Part shown: positions 52,846 to 63,722 of the stretch, one piece after another
Layout of the letters: each line of letters starts with the position of its first letter
Numbering within the stretch: the first letter of the stretch is position 1
Origin: Dactylorhiza incarnata
Taxonomy: Eukaryota > Streptophyta > Magnoliopsida > Asparagales > Orchidaceae
Assembly (NCBI GenBank): GCA_033032865.1
Contig: JAWHQI010000148.1
Span: 887,501-951,500, forward strand
DNA: 64,000 nt
Direction of reading: 5' to 3'
Translations under genes and position numbers: made by a program
The notes under the pieces: model-generated
What the model saw: only the letters and a program-made list of their open reading frames with translations
Database searches by the model: none
What the model was told of the DNA's origin: nothing

Positions 52846-54852
52846 ATGGCACAAATCAAAGATTATGCTTCCACCAGACCACCAATTTGCAACCTTGAAA
52901 AGTTTGCACTTTGGAAAACAAGAATTAAAATTTATCTAAACTCTATTGATGGAGAATTATTTGATGTTATTATGACAGGTCCTCCCAAGACATTCAAGAA
53001 GGACTCAAGTGGAAAGGTCACACAAACACTTGCTCCAAAGGCTGAATGGACAGATGAAGAAAAGAAAGCTCATGCATGTGATGCCAAGGCTATGAATATC
53101 TTAGTCTCAACCCTCTCAGATGAATCCTTCCAAAAGATTGCTGAATGTGAGTCAGCTAAGGAAATATGGGAAGCTTTCACTAAAATGGTAGAAGGGAGTG
53201 CTGATGAGAGAAAAGATAGAAAGGCATTACTCATCTCTCAATATGAAAACTTCCAGAAGAAAGATAGTGAAAGCGTTGCTGACATGTTTGCCAGATTCAG
53301 CCTCATAACAAATGAGTTAAGAACACTTGAGAAGGACATATCTCTCACTGAGATAAATGACAAATTGCTAACTTGCTTCCCTAGCTCTTGGGACTCAAGA
53401 ATTTGGCCAATTAGAGAATCCAGAAGCCAAAATGATATCTCAACAGATGTTCTGTTGGGTAAATTAAGATCCTATGAACAGTTGTTGAGAACAAGAGCTG
53501 AGAAAGAAGTGAAAGAAAAGACTCCTTCACTCTCAAAGGAAAAAAGTATTGTCTTAAAGGCCACTGCAGATGAACCCTCTACAAGTGATGAGGAGCTGAT
53601 CAGTCTACTGGCCAGAAGGTTCAAAAAGTGGATCAAAACAGAAGGGTCCAGAAGGAGAGACTCAAAAACCAGGTATAACAAAACCCCTACTAAAGAGATT
53701 ATATGTTACTCTTGCAGGAAACCTGGACACATTGCACCTGAATGTCCTAAAGAACTCATCTATAAGAAAGATCTGAAAAGAACAGATCTAAAGAAAAAGA
53801 AGAAAGAGAAAGGATTCATTGCTCAATCATGGAGTGATTCAGAATCTAAAGGAAGTACCTCATCTGAAGATGATCAAGAAGAGGCTAAGCAAGAGGAAAC
53901 CTGTTTGATGGCCACTGAGAAGCATGATGATAAATCTCTGGTAAATATATCTGATGATATAGATTTTTCTTCTACTGATTTCAAAACTAATTTCAAAGAA
54001 TTTTGTTTAGATCAAATCAAATCTGAGAAAGAAATAAAAAGGCTAAGAAATGAATTAAACAATCTCAAACAAATGGATACACAATATAAAAACTATGAGC
54101 TCAGTCAAGAACTCTCTAGATCAGAGGAGCAACTAGATAATATAAATACTGAAAATCAAACACTGAAAAATGAGCTAGCAAAGGCAAAAGCCTTTGAAGA
54201 TTCTCTAAATGGCAGAAGTCAAAAACTCAAGAAAATCTATGAAAATCTCACTGATAGATTTAGACAACTAGAGTTTAATACTGACTTAGAACCCAGACCT
54301 CAGTCACCCAGCAAACTTGTCTGGAGACATCCTATCCACTTCACTAGGAAGAATAATCTCATAGGAGAAGAATCATCAGAAAATCCAGAAACAACTACTG
54401 TTTTCAATAAAAATAATTTCACTATGTATGAAGGAATCCTAGGTAAATATCCTCTGAAAAGAAACAAATTTGTGTCGAATCAGTATCGACGTGCGCCGAA
54501 CTCAAATAATACGTCGACTCCCAATCAACGCAACCTCTCCTATGCTTCGACTAAAAGAGAACACATAATGAAGGAAGCGTCGACTTTGACTCGACGCAAC
54601 CTTAAACATACGTCGAATTCATATCGACGCAACCAATTTAACAGAAATATCTCCTTTTCCAAAAAGTCTTCTCAATCCGTTTCTTTTTATTATGAATACT
54701 ATTTCTGCAATATTACTAAAGACTGTTGGTATGATAAGCCAACACTCCTAAAGAAGAAAGGGTACTCTGAAAAACCAACTTACTCTTTCATTGAACCTTT
54801 TTCTGTTGGGAGGAAGGGACCCCAGCTTAGCAGGGTCCAAACTAATGTTTAA
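52846..54852 (+). CDS. Copia gag of element I (668 aa, open)
   Basis: ATG at 52846, 83 bases after the PBS. Residues 1-260: UBN2-type copia gag ('RPPICNLEKFALWKTRIKIY', 'SADERKDRKALLISQYENFQ', 'FPSSWDSRIWPIRESRSQND'). Residues 287-300: CCHC knuckle C-YS-C-RKPG-H-IAPE-C. Residues about 380-470: Glu/Lys/Asn-rich coiled coil. Residues about 540-605 are encoded by an array of GTCGA-type inverted repeats also found in the LTR. It ends at 54852; pol follows in another frame 8 bases later, so a frameshift or separate expression would be needed. Forms capsids of the element. Open over its whole length in spite of the broken pol. Confidence 0.92.
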   Translation: MAQIKDYASTRPPICNLEKFALWKTRIKIYLNSIDGELFDVIMTGPPKTFKKDSSGKVTQTLAPKAEWTDEEKKAHACDAKAMNILVSTLSDESFQKIAECESAKEIWEAFTKMVEGSADERKDRKALLISQYENFQKKDSESVADMFARFSLITNELRTLEKDISLTEINDKLLTCFPSSWDSRIWPIRESRSQNDISTDVLLGKLRSYEQLLRTRAEKEVKEKTPSLSKEKSIVLKATADEPSTSDEELISLLARRFKKWIKTEGSRRRDSKTRYNKTPTKEIICYSCRKPGHIAPECPKELIYKKDLKRTDLKKKKKEKGFIAQSWSDSESKGSTSSEDDQEEAKQEETCLMATEKHDDKSLVNISDDIDFSSTDFKTNFKEFCLDQIKSEKEIKRLRNELNNLKQMDTQYKNYELSQELSRSEEQLDNINTENQTLKNELAKAKAFEDSLNGRSQKLKKIYENLTDRFRQLEFNTDLEPRPQSPSKLVWRHPIHFTRKNNLIGEESSENPETTTVFNKNNFTMYEGILGKYPLKRNKFVSNQYRRAPNSNNTSTPNQRNLSYASTKREHIMKEASTLTRRNLKHTSNSYRRNQFNRNISFSKKSSQSVSFYYEYYFCNITKDCWYDKPTLLKKKGYSEKPTYSFIEPFSVGRKGPQLSRVQTNV

Positions 54853-54860
54853 CATCTTAT

Positions 54861-57800
54861 GTGCAAATGTATCACACATTCAGGCTGGTGCGGTACTTGG
54901 ATAGTGGATGCTCCATGCACATGACATGGTACAACAATCTATTAACCAACTTTGAAGATAGACTTGGACCATCAGTGACCTTTGGAGACTCTAGCTGTGG
55001 GCAAACCAGGGGCTTTGGAGATTTCAAAGAAGGGAAAGTTACCTTCAAGAATGTGGCAGTAGTCAAAGGACTGAAGCACAATCTGATAAGTATAAGTCAA
55101 ATATGTGATAATGGTAAGTATGAGGTAAAATTCACCACACTATTTTGCCATATTATTGATGTCAAGAGTGGTGCCATAGTACTCAATGGAATTAGAAAAT
55201 GGAAAGTATATATAGTAGACTTTAGCTCCACACCCACAAAAGTTTGTTTGTTCAATAATATTATTGATAAAAATGAATTATGGCATAGGAGACTGGGTCA
55301 TCTAAACTACAAAACCATTAGTTAACTAGCAAAGAATAACCTAGTCAGAGGCCTACCAAAGGGGAGGTACTCTAAGGATTCTCCATGTAGACCTTGCCAA
55401 CTAGGAAAATAGACCAAATCATCCTTCAAACCAATTGGTAAGGATGACTCCACCAGTATTCTCTACCTACTGCACATGGATCTCTTTGGTCCCATATCCA
55501 CTCAGAGCTTAGGTGGAAAGTCTTATACCCTAGTCATTGTGGATGACTATTCTAGATTTAGCTGTGTATTCTTTCTAAGGGCTAAGTCTGAAACCCACAA
55601 GATTCTCTCTAGATTAATAAGACAGATTCAATCTGAATTCAATACTCATATTTCCATAATCAGAAGTGATCATGGGACTGAATTTGAAAATCAGTTAATC
55701 TGTAGTTTCTGTGAGGATGTAGGTATCAAACAAAGCTTCTCAGCACATAGAACTCCTCAACAAAATGGAGTTGCTGAAAGAAAGAATAGAACCTTAATTG
55801 AATCAGGAAGGATCTTGCTTGCATAATCAGGATTACCAAAAACCTTCTGGGCTGAAGCAGTCAACACTGCAAACTATGTTCTAAATAGAAGCCTCATACA
55901 TAAAACTAAGTCAAAAACTCCATATGAGCTCCTGAAGGGAAAAACACCCATTGTTGAATACTTTAAATTTTTTGGATGTGCTTGCTTTATCCTAAATAAT
56001 GGGAAAGATCATCTTGCCAAGTTTGACAAGAAGTCTGATGATGGAATATTTTTGCGGTACTCATCATTTAGTAAAGCTTATAGGTGCTATAACAGGAGAA
56101 CTCTCAGAATTGAAAAATCCATGCACATTATATTTGATGAAACTATCATGATGTTTAAGGGGGAGGAAACTTCCACCAGTCCCTTTCCACAGGAAAATAG
56201 CAGCATAGAGACTCAACTTGAACGTCTGACTCTAAAGAACACAGACAATGAGAAAGAAAACCAGATACAGGAACCAAGTGAGGAGTCTGAACAAGAACAT
56301 GAAGAAGGTTCAGAAAGGAGCAATCAAAACCAACTCCCACAAGAGAACATGGTTCAGGAGGAACAGTTGGACAATGATCCCATTGTTAATGAGGAAGAAG
56401 AGCATCTGACAAATCCAAGCAGGACAGGGATCAATATGAAAAATCATCCACAATCCCAAGTAATTGGAGACCCCAATACTGGAGTAAGAACAAGACACCA
56501 AGTCTCCAATGGGATGATGCTCCAATGCTTCTTATCACAAGTTGAACCAAAGAAGTTAGAGGAAGCAAATTGTGATCCTCACTGGATTATAGCCATGCAA
56601 GAAGAACTAAGCCAATTTGAGAGAAACAAAGTGTGGAACTTAGTTGAGAGACCAAGAAACTACCCAGTTATTGGTACAAAGTGGGTATACAGAAACAAAC
56701 TAGATTCCACTGGAGTAATTGTCAGGAACAAGGCAAGACTTGTATCACAAGGATACAAACAAGAAGAAGGAATAGACTACAATCAAACCTTTGCTCCAGT
56801 AGCCAGATTGGAAGCAATCAGACTCTTTCTTGCCTATGCATCTTTCATGAAGATGAAAGTCTACCAGATGGATGTCAAGAGTGCTTTTCTGAATGGTGAC
56901 CTTCAAGAAGAGGTATATGTAGAGCAACCACCAAGTTTTATCAATCCCTCCTCTCCTAACTTTGTTTATAAACTTAACAAAGCTCTTTATGGTCTTAAGC
57001 AAGCACCTAGAGCTTGGTATGAAACTCTCTCCAACTTCCTGATAGAAAATTCTTTTGAAAGAGGTAAAGTAAATAAAACACTTTTTACTAGAACCCACAA
57101 GAATAAACTCCTGCTTGTTCAAATCTATGTAGATGACATCATCTTTGGCTCAACCCATCCCAAACTCTATAAAAGATTTGCTAATCTAATGCAATCTAAA
57201 TTTGAAATGAGTAATATAGGAGAACTCTCTTATTTCTTAGGGCTACAAGTTAAACAAAGCAGTGAGGGGATCTTTATCTCACAATCTAAATACACTAAAG
57301 AGTTAATCAAAAAGTTTGGTATGGAATCAGCATCTACCATGAAAACACCTATGGAAACTAATGCCATCATAGAAAAGGATGATAAGGGAAAATCAGTAGA
57401 TTAAAAGACCTATAGGGCAATCATAGGTTCCCTTCTCTATCTAACAGCTAGCAGACCTGACATTATGTTTGCCACCTGCATATGTGCTAGATTTCAGGTT
57501 GATCCAAAAGAATCCCATCTCTCCTCTGTAAAAAGAATTCTTAGATAACTAAAGGGAACACCTGAACTAGGTTTATGGTACTCAGCAGAAACCAACTATG
57601 AATTAACAGGTTTCTCAGATGCAGACTCTGCTGGTTGTAGGGTTGATAGAAAAAGCACATCTGGTACTTGCCAATTCCTAGGTGACAGATTAATATCATG
57701 GTTCAGTAAGAAACAAACCTCAGTCTCAACCTCAACAGCTGAAGCTGAATATATAGCTGCTGGGAGCTGTTGTTCACAAATCCTATCGATGCAAAATCAG

Positions 57801-58073
57801 CTTCTTGACTATAAACTGGAAGTCAATAACTCTAAAATCTATTGTGATAGTTCTAGTGCTATATCCATAGCATCCAACCCAGTCCTTCATAGTAGAACCA
57901 AACATATAGAAATCATACATCACTTTCTTAGAGACAATGTGGAAAAAGGCAAGATAACCTTAGAATATATCCCTACTGATAGCCAAAGAGCAGACATTTT
58001 CACCAAACCCTTAGATGAAACTAAGCATACTTACTTCATCAACACCTTAGGAATGCTTGATGGAAGCTTGTAA
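54861..58073 (+). pseudogene. Copia pol of element I (protease, integrase, RT, RNase H), five in-frame stops
   Basis: One frame throughout. Protease: YLDSGCSMHM with Asp codon at 54900. Integrase: pre-integrase zinc-binding 'LWHRRLGHLNYKTIS' and a CRPC box, then HMDLFGPI, IIRSDHGTEFE and 'NGVAERKNRTL', so the D,D,E residues are present. RT: 'VYQMDVKSAFLNGDLQEEVY' and the catalytic YVDD at 57126-57137. RNase H: SDADSAG, 'STAEAEYIAAGSC', YCDSSSAI and ADIFTKPL. Stops: TAA 55323, TAG 55410, TAA 55824, TAA 57402, TAA 57546. All catalytic motifs I looked for remain, so decay is recent and consists of point changes. It would have copied the RNA to cDNA and integrated it. Confidence 0.95.
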
Positions 58074-58507
58074 ACATCATTGTTGGGCAAATCTAAAAGA
58101 AGTCAGAATTACTAAGAGAGCACTTGAAGATACGTCGATTACCTATCGATGCACCGTCGAAAAGAACTCAACGCTAGCATTGATTTCTTAACAGACAAAG
58201 ATACGTCGATCCCTTCTCGACGTACCGTCGACTTGATATCGACGCAAATCTACGAACACATCGATAGGCCACTAGGCTGACAAAAATTTGACGGAGCGTC
58301 GACTCCATATCGATGCATGCGTTGACCTCATGATAAAACTAGAAACAAATCTTTACTTCCTCTTTTGACGATTGGATTACCTAATATACCTCGATTTCTG
58401 TTTCCTTTTTCGACGTCTCACCTTGTTTAAATAATACCTCATATTTCATAAACTCCTACTCTCCCAAACCGCCAAAAACTTCATCTTCTACCTTTCTACC
58501 TGCAACA

Positions 58508-58809
58508 ATGGCGCCAACTCCTGTTCAATCTGCCATCATCCAAGCAATAAACGATGCTCTGGAACAACTCGTGAATGAATTTTAGACACGACTAAACAAC
58601 TTCTCAAACGAGTGTGCCGCCATGCTAACTACCTGTGAAGCCAAATTGGCCAACCTCTCCGCTTATCTTCCTGAGCTTCATGTTCTTCTTCACAAACAAC
58701 ATCTGTCGCCAAAAAGGTTTACATCCTTTATGCAGGATATAAACCAGGGGGAGAGTTGCTCTAGAAACCCCTTTATCCAGGTTCTATATTCTCTTAAAGC
58801 ACAGGGCTA
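58508..58809 (+). pseudogene. Post-pol ORF 1 of element I (one stop)
   Basis: ATG at 58508 (MAPTPVQSAIIQAINDALEQ), a TAG in frame near 58583, then open to 58810 with a helical, Leu/Ala/Cys-containing segment ('MLTTCEAKLANLSAYLPELH') and end 'VLYSLKAQG'. About 100 codons. I do not recognise a family. Position between pol and the 3' LTR suggests an accessory protein. Confidence 0.5.
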
Positions 58810-58879
58810 ACTCTTCTGCAATCTCTAAATAGTATCTCTAAGTATTAAACCAACTTCATCTTTTTTAACCATAGGCTCA

Positions 58880-60281
58880 AATCTTCTCAAAGCACTCTGA
58901 TTACACTTTCAACACACACTTTGGTGAATCCTCATCCTACCATACAGAAGGAGACCATGCTGTGGATTCAGCATTCAGAGTAGATGCCCCATATGTTCAG
59001 GGGGAGACTGCTGTAATACAAAATACAGAAGTCCAGGGGGAGGAAGAAGTAGCCACTTCTGATGACCTGAAAGGGCAAGTCTGGATTGATGTACCCCTAT
59101 GTGTGGAAGAATATCAGCATCACTCTCCTGGCTTCTCTGCTAGCTATATCAAACTCAAGACACCCCTACTTGAGGATATTCCTCCAGAAGAGATTGAAGG
59201 AGAGAAACAGTCCTCAGCACAGTCTACTCTACCAGAGGACATTCTGCCTCCTGTTACAGAACAAATTCCCTCTCCTACAAAAGTTCCTTCTCCACCTTCT
59301 CCTTCTAAAGAGAAAACTACATCTCCACCTCTGCCTCTTCCACCACTTCAACCTCCTTCTCTACCTCCTCTACTACCTTTACCTCCACAAATGCTACCTA
59401 GGGAAAGACCAAGAGGACAAATAAAAAGAAGAAGAGAAGCCATCCCTCATTGGCAAAAATTCTCCAAAGAAGAAAGGAAAGACTATGCAAAGGAAAAGAA
59501 ATACAGAAAGGCTGTTGAGGAGATAAAAAGGTTTGAATGAATGCCTAATATCACTCCTAACAGTCCTGTAAAGGAGTACTATGATCCTGACATGGAAAAG
59601 AGGCATGAAGAAATGAGAGAAAGAGAGTTGTATGAATTTGAAGCAGCAATGAAAGAGACAGAGGATAAGAGGAATATCTGGATGGAAAAGATCAAGAAGG
59701 GGATGACCAAAGAATAAATTCTTGCTGAATCTTCCATCAAACTTCCAAAGAAATTGTTTGATGTTGAAGCATATCAGAAGAAAAATCCTCAGGCAGGGAT
59801 TATCCTAGACAAAGGACAAAAGCACAAAAGGGGTGTAGGGTGTTCAGAAGATATCTACATTCCCTATAAAAAGCCTAAAAATCCAGAAGGATTAGACAAA
59901 TGGCATAGTTCACCCTAGAAAGGGAAAGGAAAAGTGTCTGAGATCCATGAGAAACAAGAATCAGAGAAGAAGAGAAAATATAGGCCCAAGGTTGACAACA
60001 AGGGACCATCTGAGCCCAAATCTACACAAAAGAAACCTCATAGTATTACAATTGAAATGATTGATGAAAAGGCAGCAATTATCATTAGCAAGGGCTATTC
60101 CATAAATGACACCCTTCCTGATGCTGAAAAGATCCTGGCAAAGCTGCACACAATTATCAGAAATGTTCAGAAGCATCCTGATAAAGCCAGGCCCTACATT
60201 TTTGAAGCTATTGAAAATTTATCTAAGAAACTTTACTCTACCTTTGTCAACTTCATATATAACAAGAAGTTCTTAGTTTAA
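58880..60281 (+). pseudogene. Post-pol ORF 2 of element I (three stops)
   Basis: Single frame from about 58880 to 60281 with stops at 59538-59540, about 59715 and about 59919. Order: acidic start ('EEEVATSDDLKGQVWIDVPL'), long Pro-rich linker (59270-59400), basic segment ('RGQIKRRREAIPHWQKFSKE'), Glu/Lys-rich helical part, and C-terminal 'AEKILAKLHTIIRNVQKHPD'. Layout (Pro-rich then charged) is like the extra ORF of element L, suggesting a shared accessory gene of this copia group, though direct sequence similarity is weak by eye. No signal peptide or membrane segment. Function unknown. Confidence 0.55.
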
Positions 60282-60424
60282 ATCTTGTGAAAGATACTTA
60301 CATGTTACATGATTTCCTTCTCTACTTTCTTCTGATTACTTAACATATTTCTTTTCTATATAAATGCCTTGCTGTGTTGATTAAAAGCTGGTACAATTTC
60401 TCCCTGAATAGGGTCAAGACAAAT

Positions 60425-60434
60425 AGGGGGAGAT
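60425..60434 (+). other. Polypurine tract of element I
   Basis: AGGGGGAGAT immediately before TGTTGG of the 3' LTR; primes plus-strand DNA synthesis. Confidence 0.8.
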
Positions 60435-61742
60435 TGTTGGAGAAATGATTTATCTTAACCCCTAAAAATGAGTAGAATATAAATTCTAAGAATGAAAAAT
60501 TAGTCTAAGTAAATATGCGTCGAATAGTATTCGACGCAACGTCAAAGTGTAGTCGACGTTCCTTTCAGAATGAGTCGAAGTAACTCCAAACAGAATTCAA
60601 CGTAACCTATGTCGACGTAACTCTGATTTCTAGTCGACGTATCTAGTGAAGTCGACGCACCTTAGTCGACGCACCTTCCATATTCTCCTCTCGACGTCCA
60701 GTCAGTATGAAATCCACGCTTCCGTCAAATAGTAATCGACGTACGTCGATTTCTATGTCAAATTCAAAAACACGCCAGATCTCTTTCCTTCTATCTGTAG
60801 ATCTGAAATTTATGGAATGATATTATTCTTTTCTAGCCGTTTTGAATCAGTCTTTCCTTCTAAATGATTCTTGGCTAAATTGATTAAGTTTATTATGGAT
60901 ATTATTTGAAGTCAGAATGATCTCTTTCCTTCTACATAAATATTGATTATGGAATCTTTTCTCTCTTACTATTTCTCTGTCTGCTAATTGATTATTCTCC
61001 TATAGTATTCTTTGAATAAACAGAGCTATAAATAAGAGGGAAGTCGACAGAGAAGCAAATGAGAAGTGATCCACTCCATCCATTTGAAAAAGAGGAAAAG
61101 CTCCCAAGTGAAAAGTGAGAAAATCTGAGAGAAGTAAAACTGTGCTGCAGCAAACAACAAGCCCTCTTCTTCTCCTTCTTCTGAAGCCATACTGCTGCAA
61201 TTTCTGAAAGCTCTCATTGATAAAGAAAAAGGCCTACAATCTCCTTCTCACTATATAAGAGAGATTTCATTCATTATTTCTTGTGCTTCTAATCTTCTTG
61301 CTAGGAAGAAGATTCTTTCTTGTTTTAATTACTTCTTCTACTTCTTCTTCTTACTCTTATTTCATTTTCAAATTGTGTAAAAGAGTATTTAGAATCTCTC
61401 TTCAAAAAATTCAGTTGTACTGGTTCTAAGAGTCTCCTTTTCAAAAGACTCAGGCTGGTTCTAAGAGTCTCCTTATCAAAAGACTCAGTGCAAGATAGTG
61501 AATTCCTACCAAGGGGGTAGAAGAGTGGACCACCCAAAGTTTGGGGAACCACTATATTTCTTTGTGTTGTGCTGTGATTTTCTTTTTGCTATTTTGGTTA
61601 ATTCTTGTTGGTGTGTGGGAAGCTTAACTCTGTGATTATTACACATATATATATATATATTTGTTAACTTTGCACAAAGTACTTTTAAATCTCTATTCAC
61701 CCCCCTCTAGAAAATTCTAATGTGGTTAACTGTGCAATTTCA
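60435..61742 (+). repeat. 3' LTR of element I (1308 bp)
   Basis: Collinear with the 5' LTR. It carries an extra GTCGACGCACCTTA copy at about 60651-60675 and scattered substitutions. TATAAATA at 61027-61034. Confidence 0.94.
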
Positions 61743-61806
61743 ACTTCTATGGGGGTCAAGGAAGACCCCATCAGTTGGGATGGAGGCAGGGTCCGACGCC
61801 GATGCC

Positions 61807-63469
61807 TGATGAGTCCCGATTATATACACATATATGGACTCATCTGGGCCATTTATCTAGTCATTCCACTGCACTTTAGCTTTGTTTTAGCTTATATTTG
61901 TTATCACTTGCTATGTGCACGTCTTGGCCCATTTTGGTGTAATTTTGTATCTTTCTTTGTTATTAGTTTTCTTGCGCTGTTAAGTCTCACTTTCAGTGGC
62001 TAGATTAGTGGTATACGCTGGAATAGGAGTCGTGCAGGTGTTCCCGATACAATTCTGTACAGGAACACTGCGCACGATCACCGGTTCTATTGCGCACGAC
62101 CACTGGTCGTGCGCCACTGATCGTGTGCACTTAATCCTTTTTCATGAGTTCTGTTTGGTGCAGTGCGCACAACCATCTACGATAGTGCGCACGACCACCG
62201 GTCGTGCGCCACTGTTCGTGCGCACTTAGCATCAATTTCATGAGTTCTGATTCAACCAGTGCGCACGACCACCTACGATAGTGCGCACGACCACCGGTCG
62301 TGCGCCACCGGTCGTGCGAACATGTTATTTCATAATTTCTGTCTTTGCAGGTTCCGTCCAGGCAGAGCGCACGATCACCGAATTCTAGTGCGCACGACCA
62401 CTGGTCGTGCGCCAATGACCGTGCGCACTATTTATTCCAGCGCCTATAAATCGACCTGCTCGCGATTTAGGTCGGATCGGCCGCCGTTTTCACGCCCAGC
62501 TCCGCCGTTCCGCGCCAGTTTCGCCCCTCCATCGTCGCCCACCATCTAGAGGTGCTCCGGGCTTGTTCTTCACGCCAATCTTGAGCCGGAGTTTCCTCTC
62601 GGCCTCCTCCTTCATCCAAGAGCTCCAAAGGTAGACCTAGCCGCCATTGCCATCAAGCAAGAGGAAGTTTGCAACCTCTACCAGATCGTGACACGAAGAA
62701 GATGGGTCCATTGGAGAGTCTTGACAGCTCTCTCTACCCCGGACGTAGTTGCGGACCGAGCTTGGACGCGGATTGACAACCCGGCGATTCCAACCGTGAA
62801 TCTACAACGAGACTTCGGATTCGGTCGATTTCTTGCCTTGTTCTCCTCTTATTGATTGTTGTAATAGTTAGATCTTTTGTATTTTGATGAAGAACACTAT
62901 AGACCTTGCTATTTAAAGTTATTTCATGTCTATGTGAAATACCCTTTTTTGTTTATTTGTGTGCTTGAGGTGCGCCCCATTCCATCCTCCATCCTGCCGT
63001 CACGTCCGGTGCCGCACTAGCAATTGCTAGTGGCGTGCTTGTCAAAGAGGTGCTTGCGACCCTCATTCCGTTAGCCTACTCGCCCATCCGCCTACCGAAG
63101 CGTGGCATCGCGGCCCGTATTTCATCCCGCCTAACGAAGCAGTGCGCTCAAGGCCTGCATAGTTCGATCCGTTTGCCTACTCGTCCATCCGCCCTTACGA
63201 AGTAGCGCGTTCAAGGCCTACGTAGTCATCCATCCCGCCAAGCGAAGCATTGCATAGCGGCATTGCATAGGAGTAGTTGATAGCTTTTATTTTATTTTCC
63301 AAAAGCCAACCCAACTCCCCCGCATTCCATCCGATTTAAGGACTTCAATCTCAAGTCCTTCCTCGAAACCTAACTCCACCTTACTGTGTTCCTCAAGAGA
63401 TCGACACTCGGGGATTTTACCCATTATTATTACTTGCGCGACCGGTGCACTTGCCGAATCATCGCATCA
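61807..63469 (+). repeat. 5' LTR of element H (1663 bp)
   Basis: Terminal inverted repeat GATGAGTCC (61808-61816) / GGACTCATC (61836-61844). GTGCGCACGACC palindrome array about 62040-62430 like A and B. TATAAAT 62445-62451. Its second half resembles the LTR of C, with the palindrome ACTAGCAATTGCTAGT at 63016-63031. Ends ATCGCATCA. Confidence 0.88.
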
Positions 63470-63475
63470 AGTTTT

Positions 63476-63493
63476 TGGCGCCGTTGCCGTGGA
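63476..63493 (+). other. Primer-binding site, tRNA-Asp type with one mismatch (element H)
   Basis: TGGCGCCGTTGCCGTGGA; one G to T difference from the exact complement of tRNA-Asp. Confidence 0.85.
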
Positions 63494-63722
63494 ACACAGT
63501 CGTGTGAGTTTTCTTGAGAGGGAGAGCCGAGAGATAGTAGTTCTTCCAGTGTGTATAGCCGCTTTATTATTTTTGTTTGCCTTTTAATTATCTTTTGTTT
63601 GTTTTTATTTTTTCTCCCCTATTTTAAAGTTTTAGGCAAGTTTTATTCAAGGAGTTTTTCTAGTTGTGTAGATTTCCTTGCAAAGAATTTCAGTTTCTTT
63701 TTATCTGCTTTGAATTTTGAAA

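Larger units (their letters stand above)
51451..61742 (+). mobile_element. Element I: complete Ty1-copia retrotransposon with post-pol ORFs (10292 bp)
   Basis: 5' LTR 51451-52749, initiator tRNA-Met PBS, open gag ORF, pol region in one frame with five stops, post-pol ORFs with four stops, purine tract, 3' LTR 60435-61742, duplications ACTTC. The domain order protease, integrase, RT, RNase H is that of Ty1-copia. Lineage within copia is not certain. Inserted into the gag of J. Confidence 0.96.
49013..61806 (+). mobile_element. Element J: gypsy element split by I and H
   Basis: LTR about 49013-50250, gag from 50289 to 51450, then copia element I; after I the gag frame resumes for 59 bases (61748-61806), where H is inserted. 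The reading frame is kept across I when one copy of its ACTTC duplication is dropped. The rest of J lies outside the window. Confidence 0.75.
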
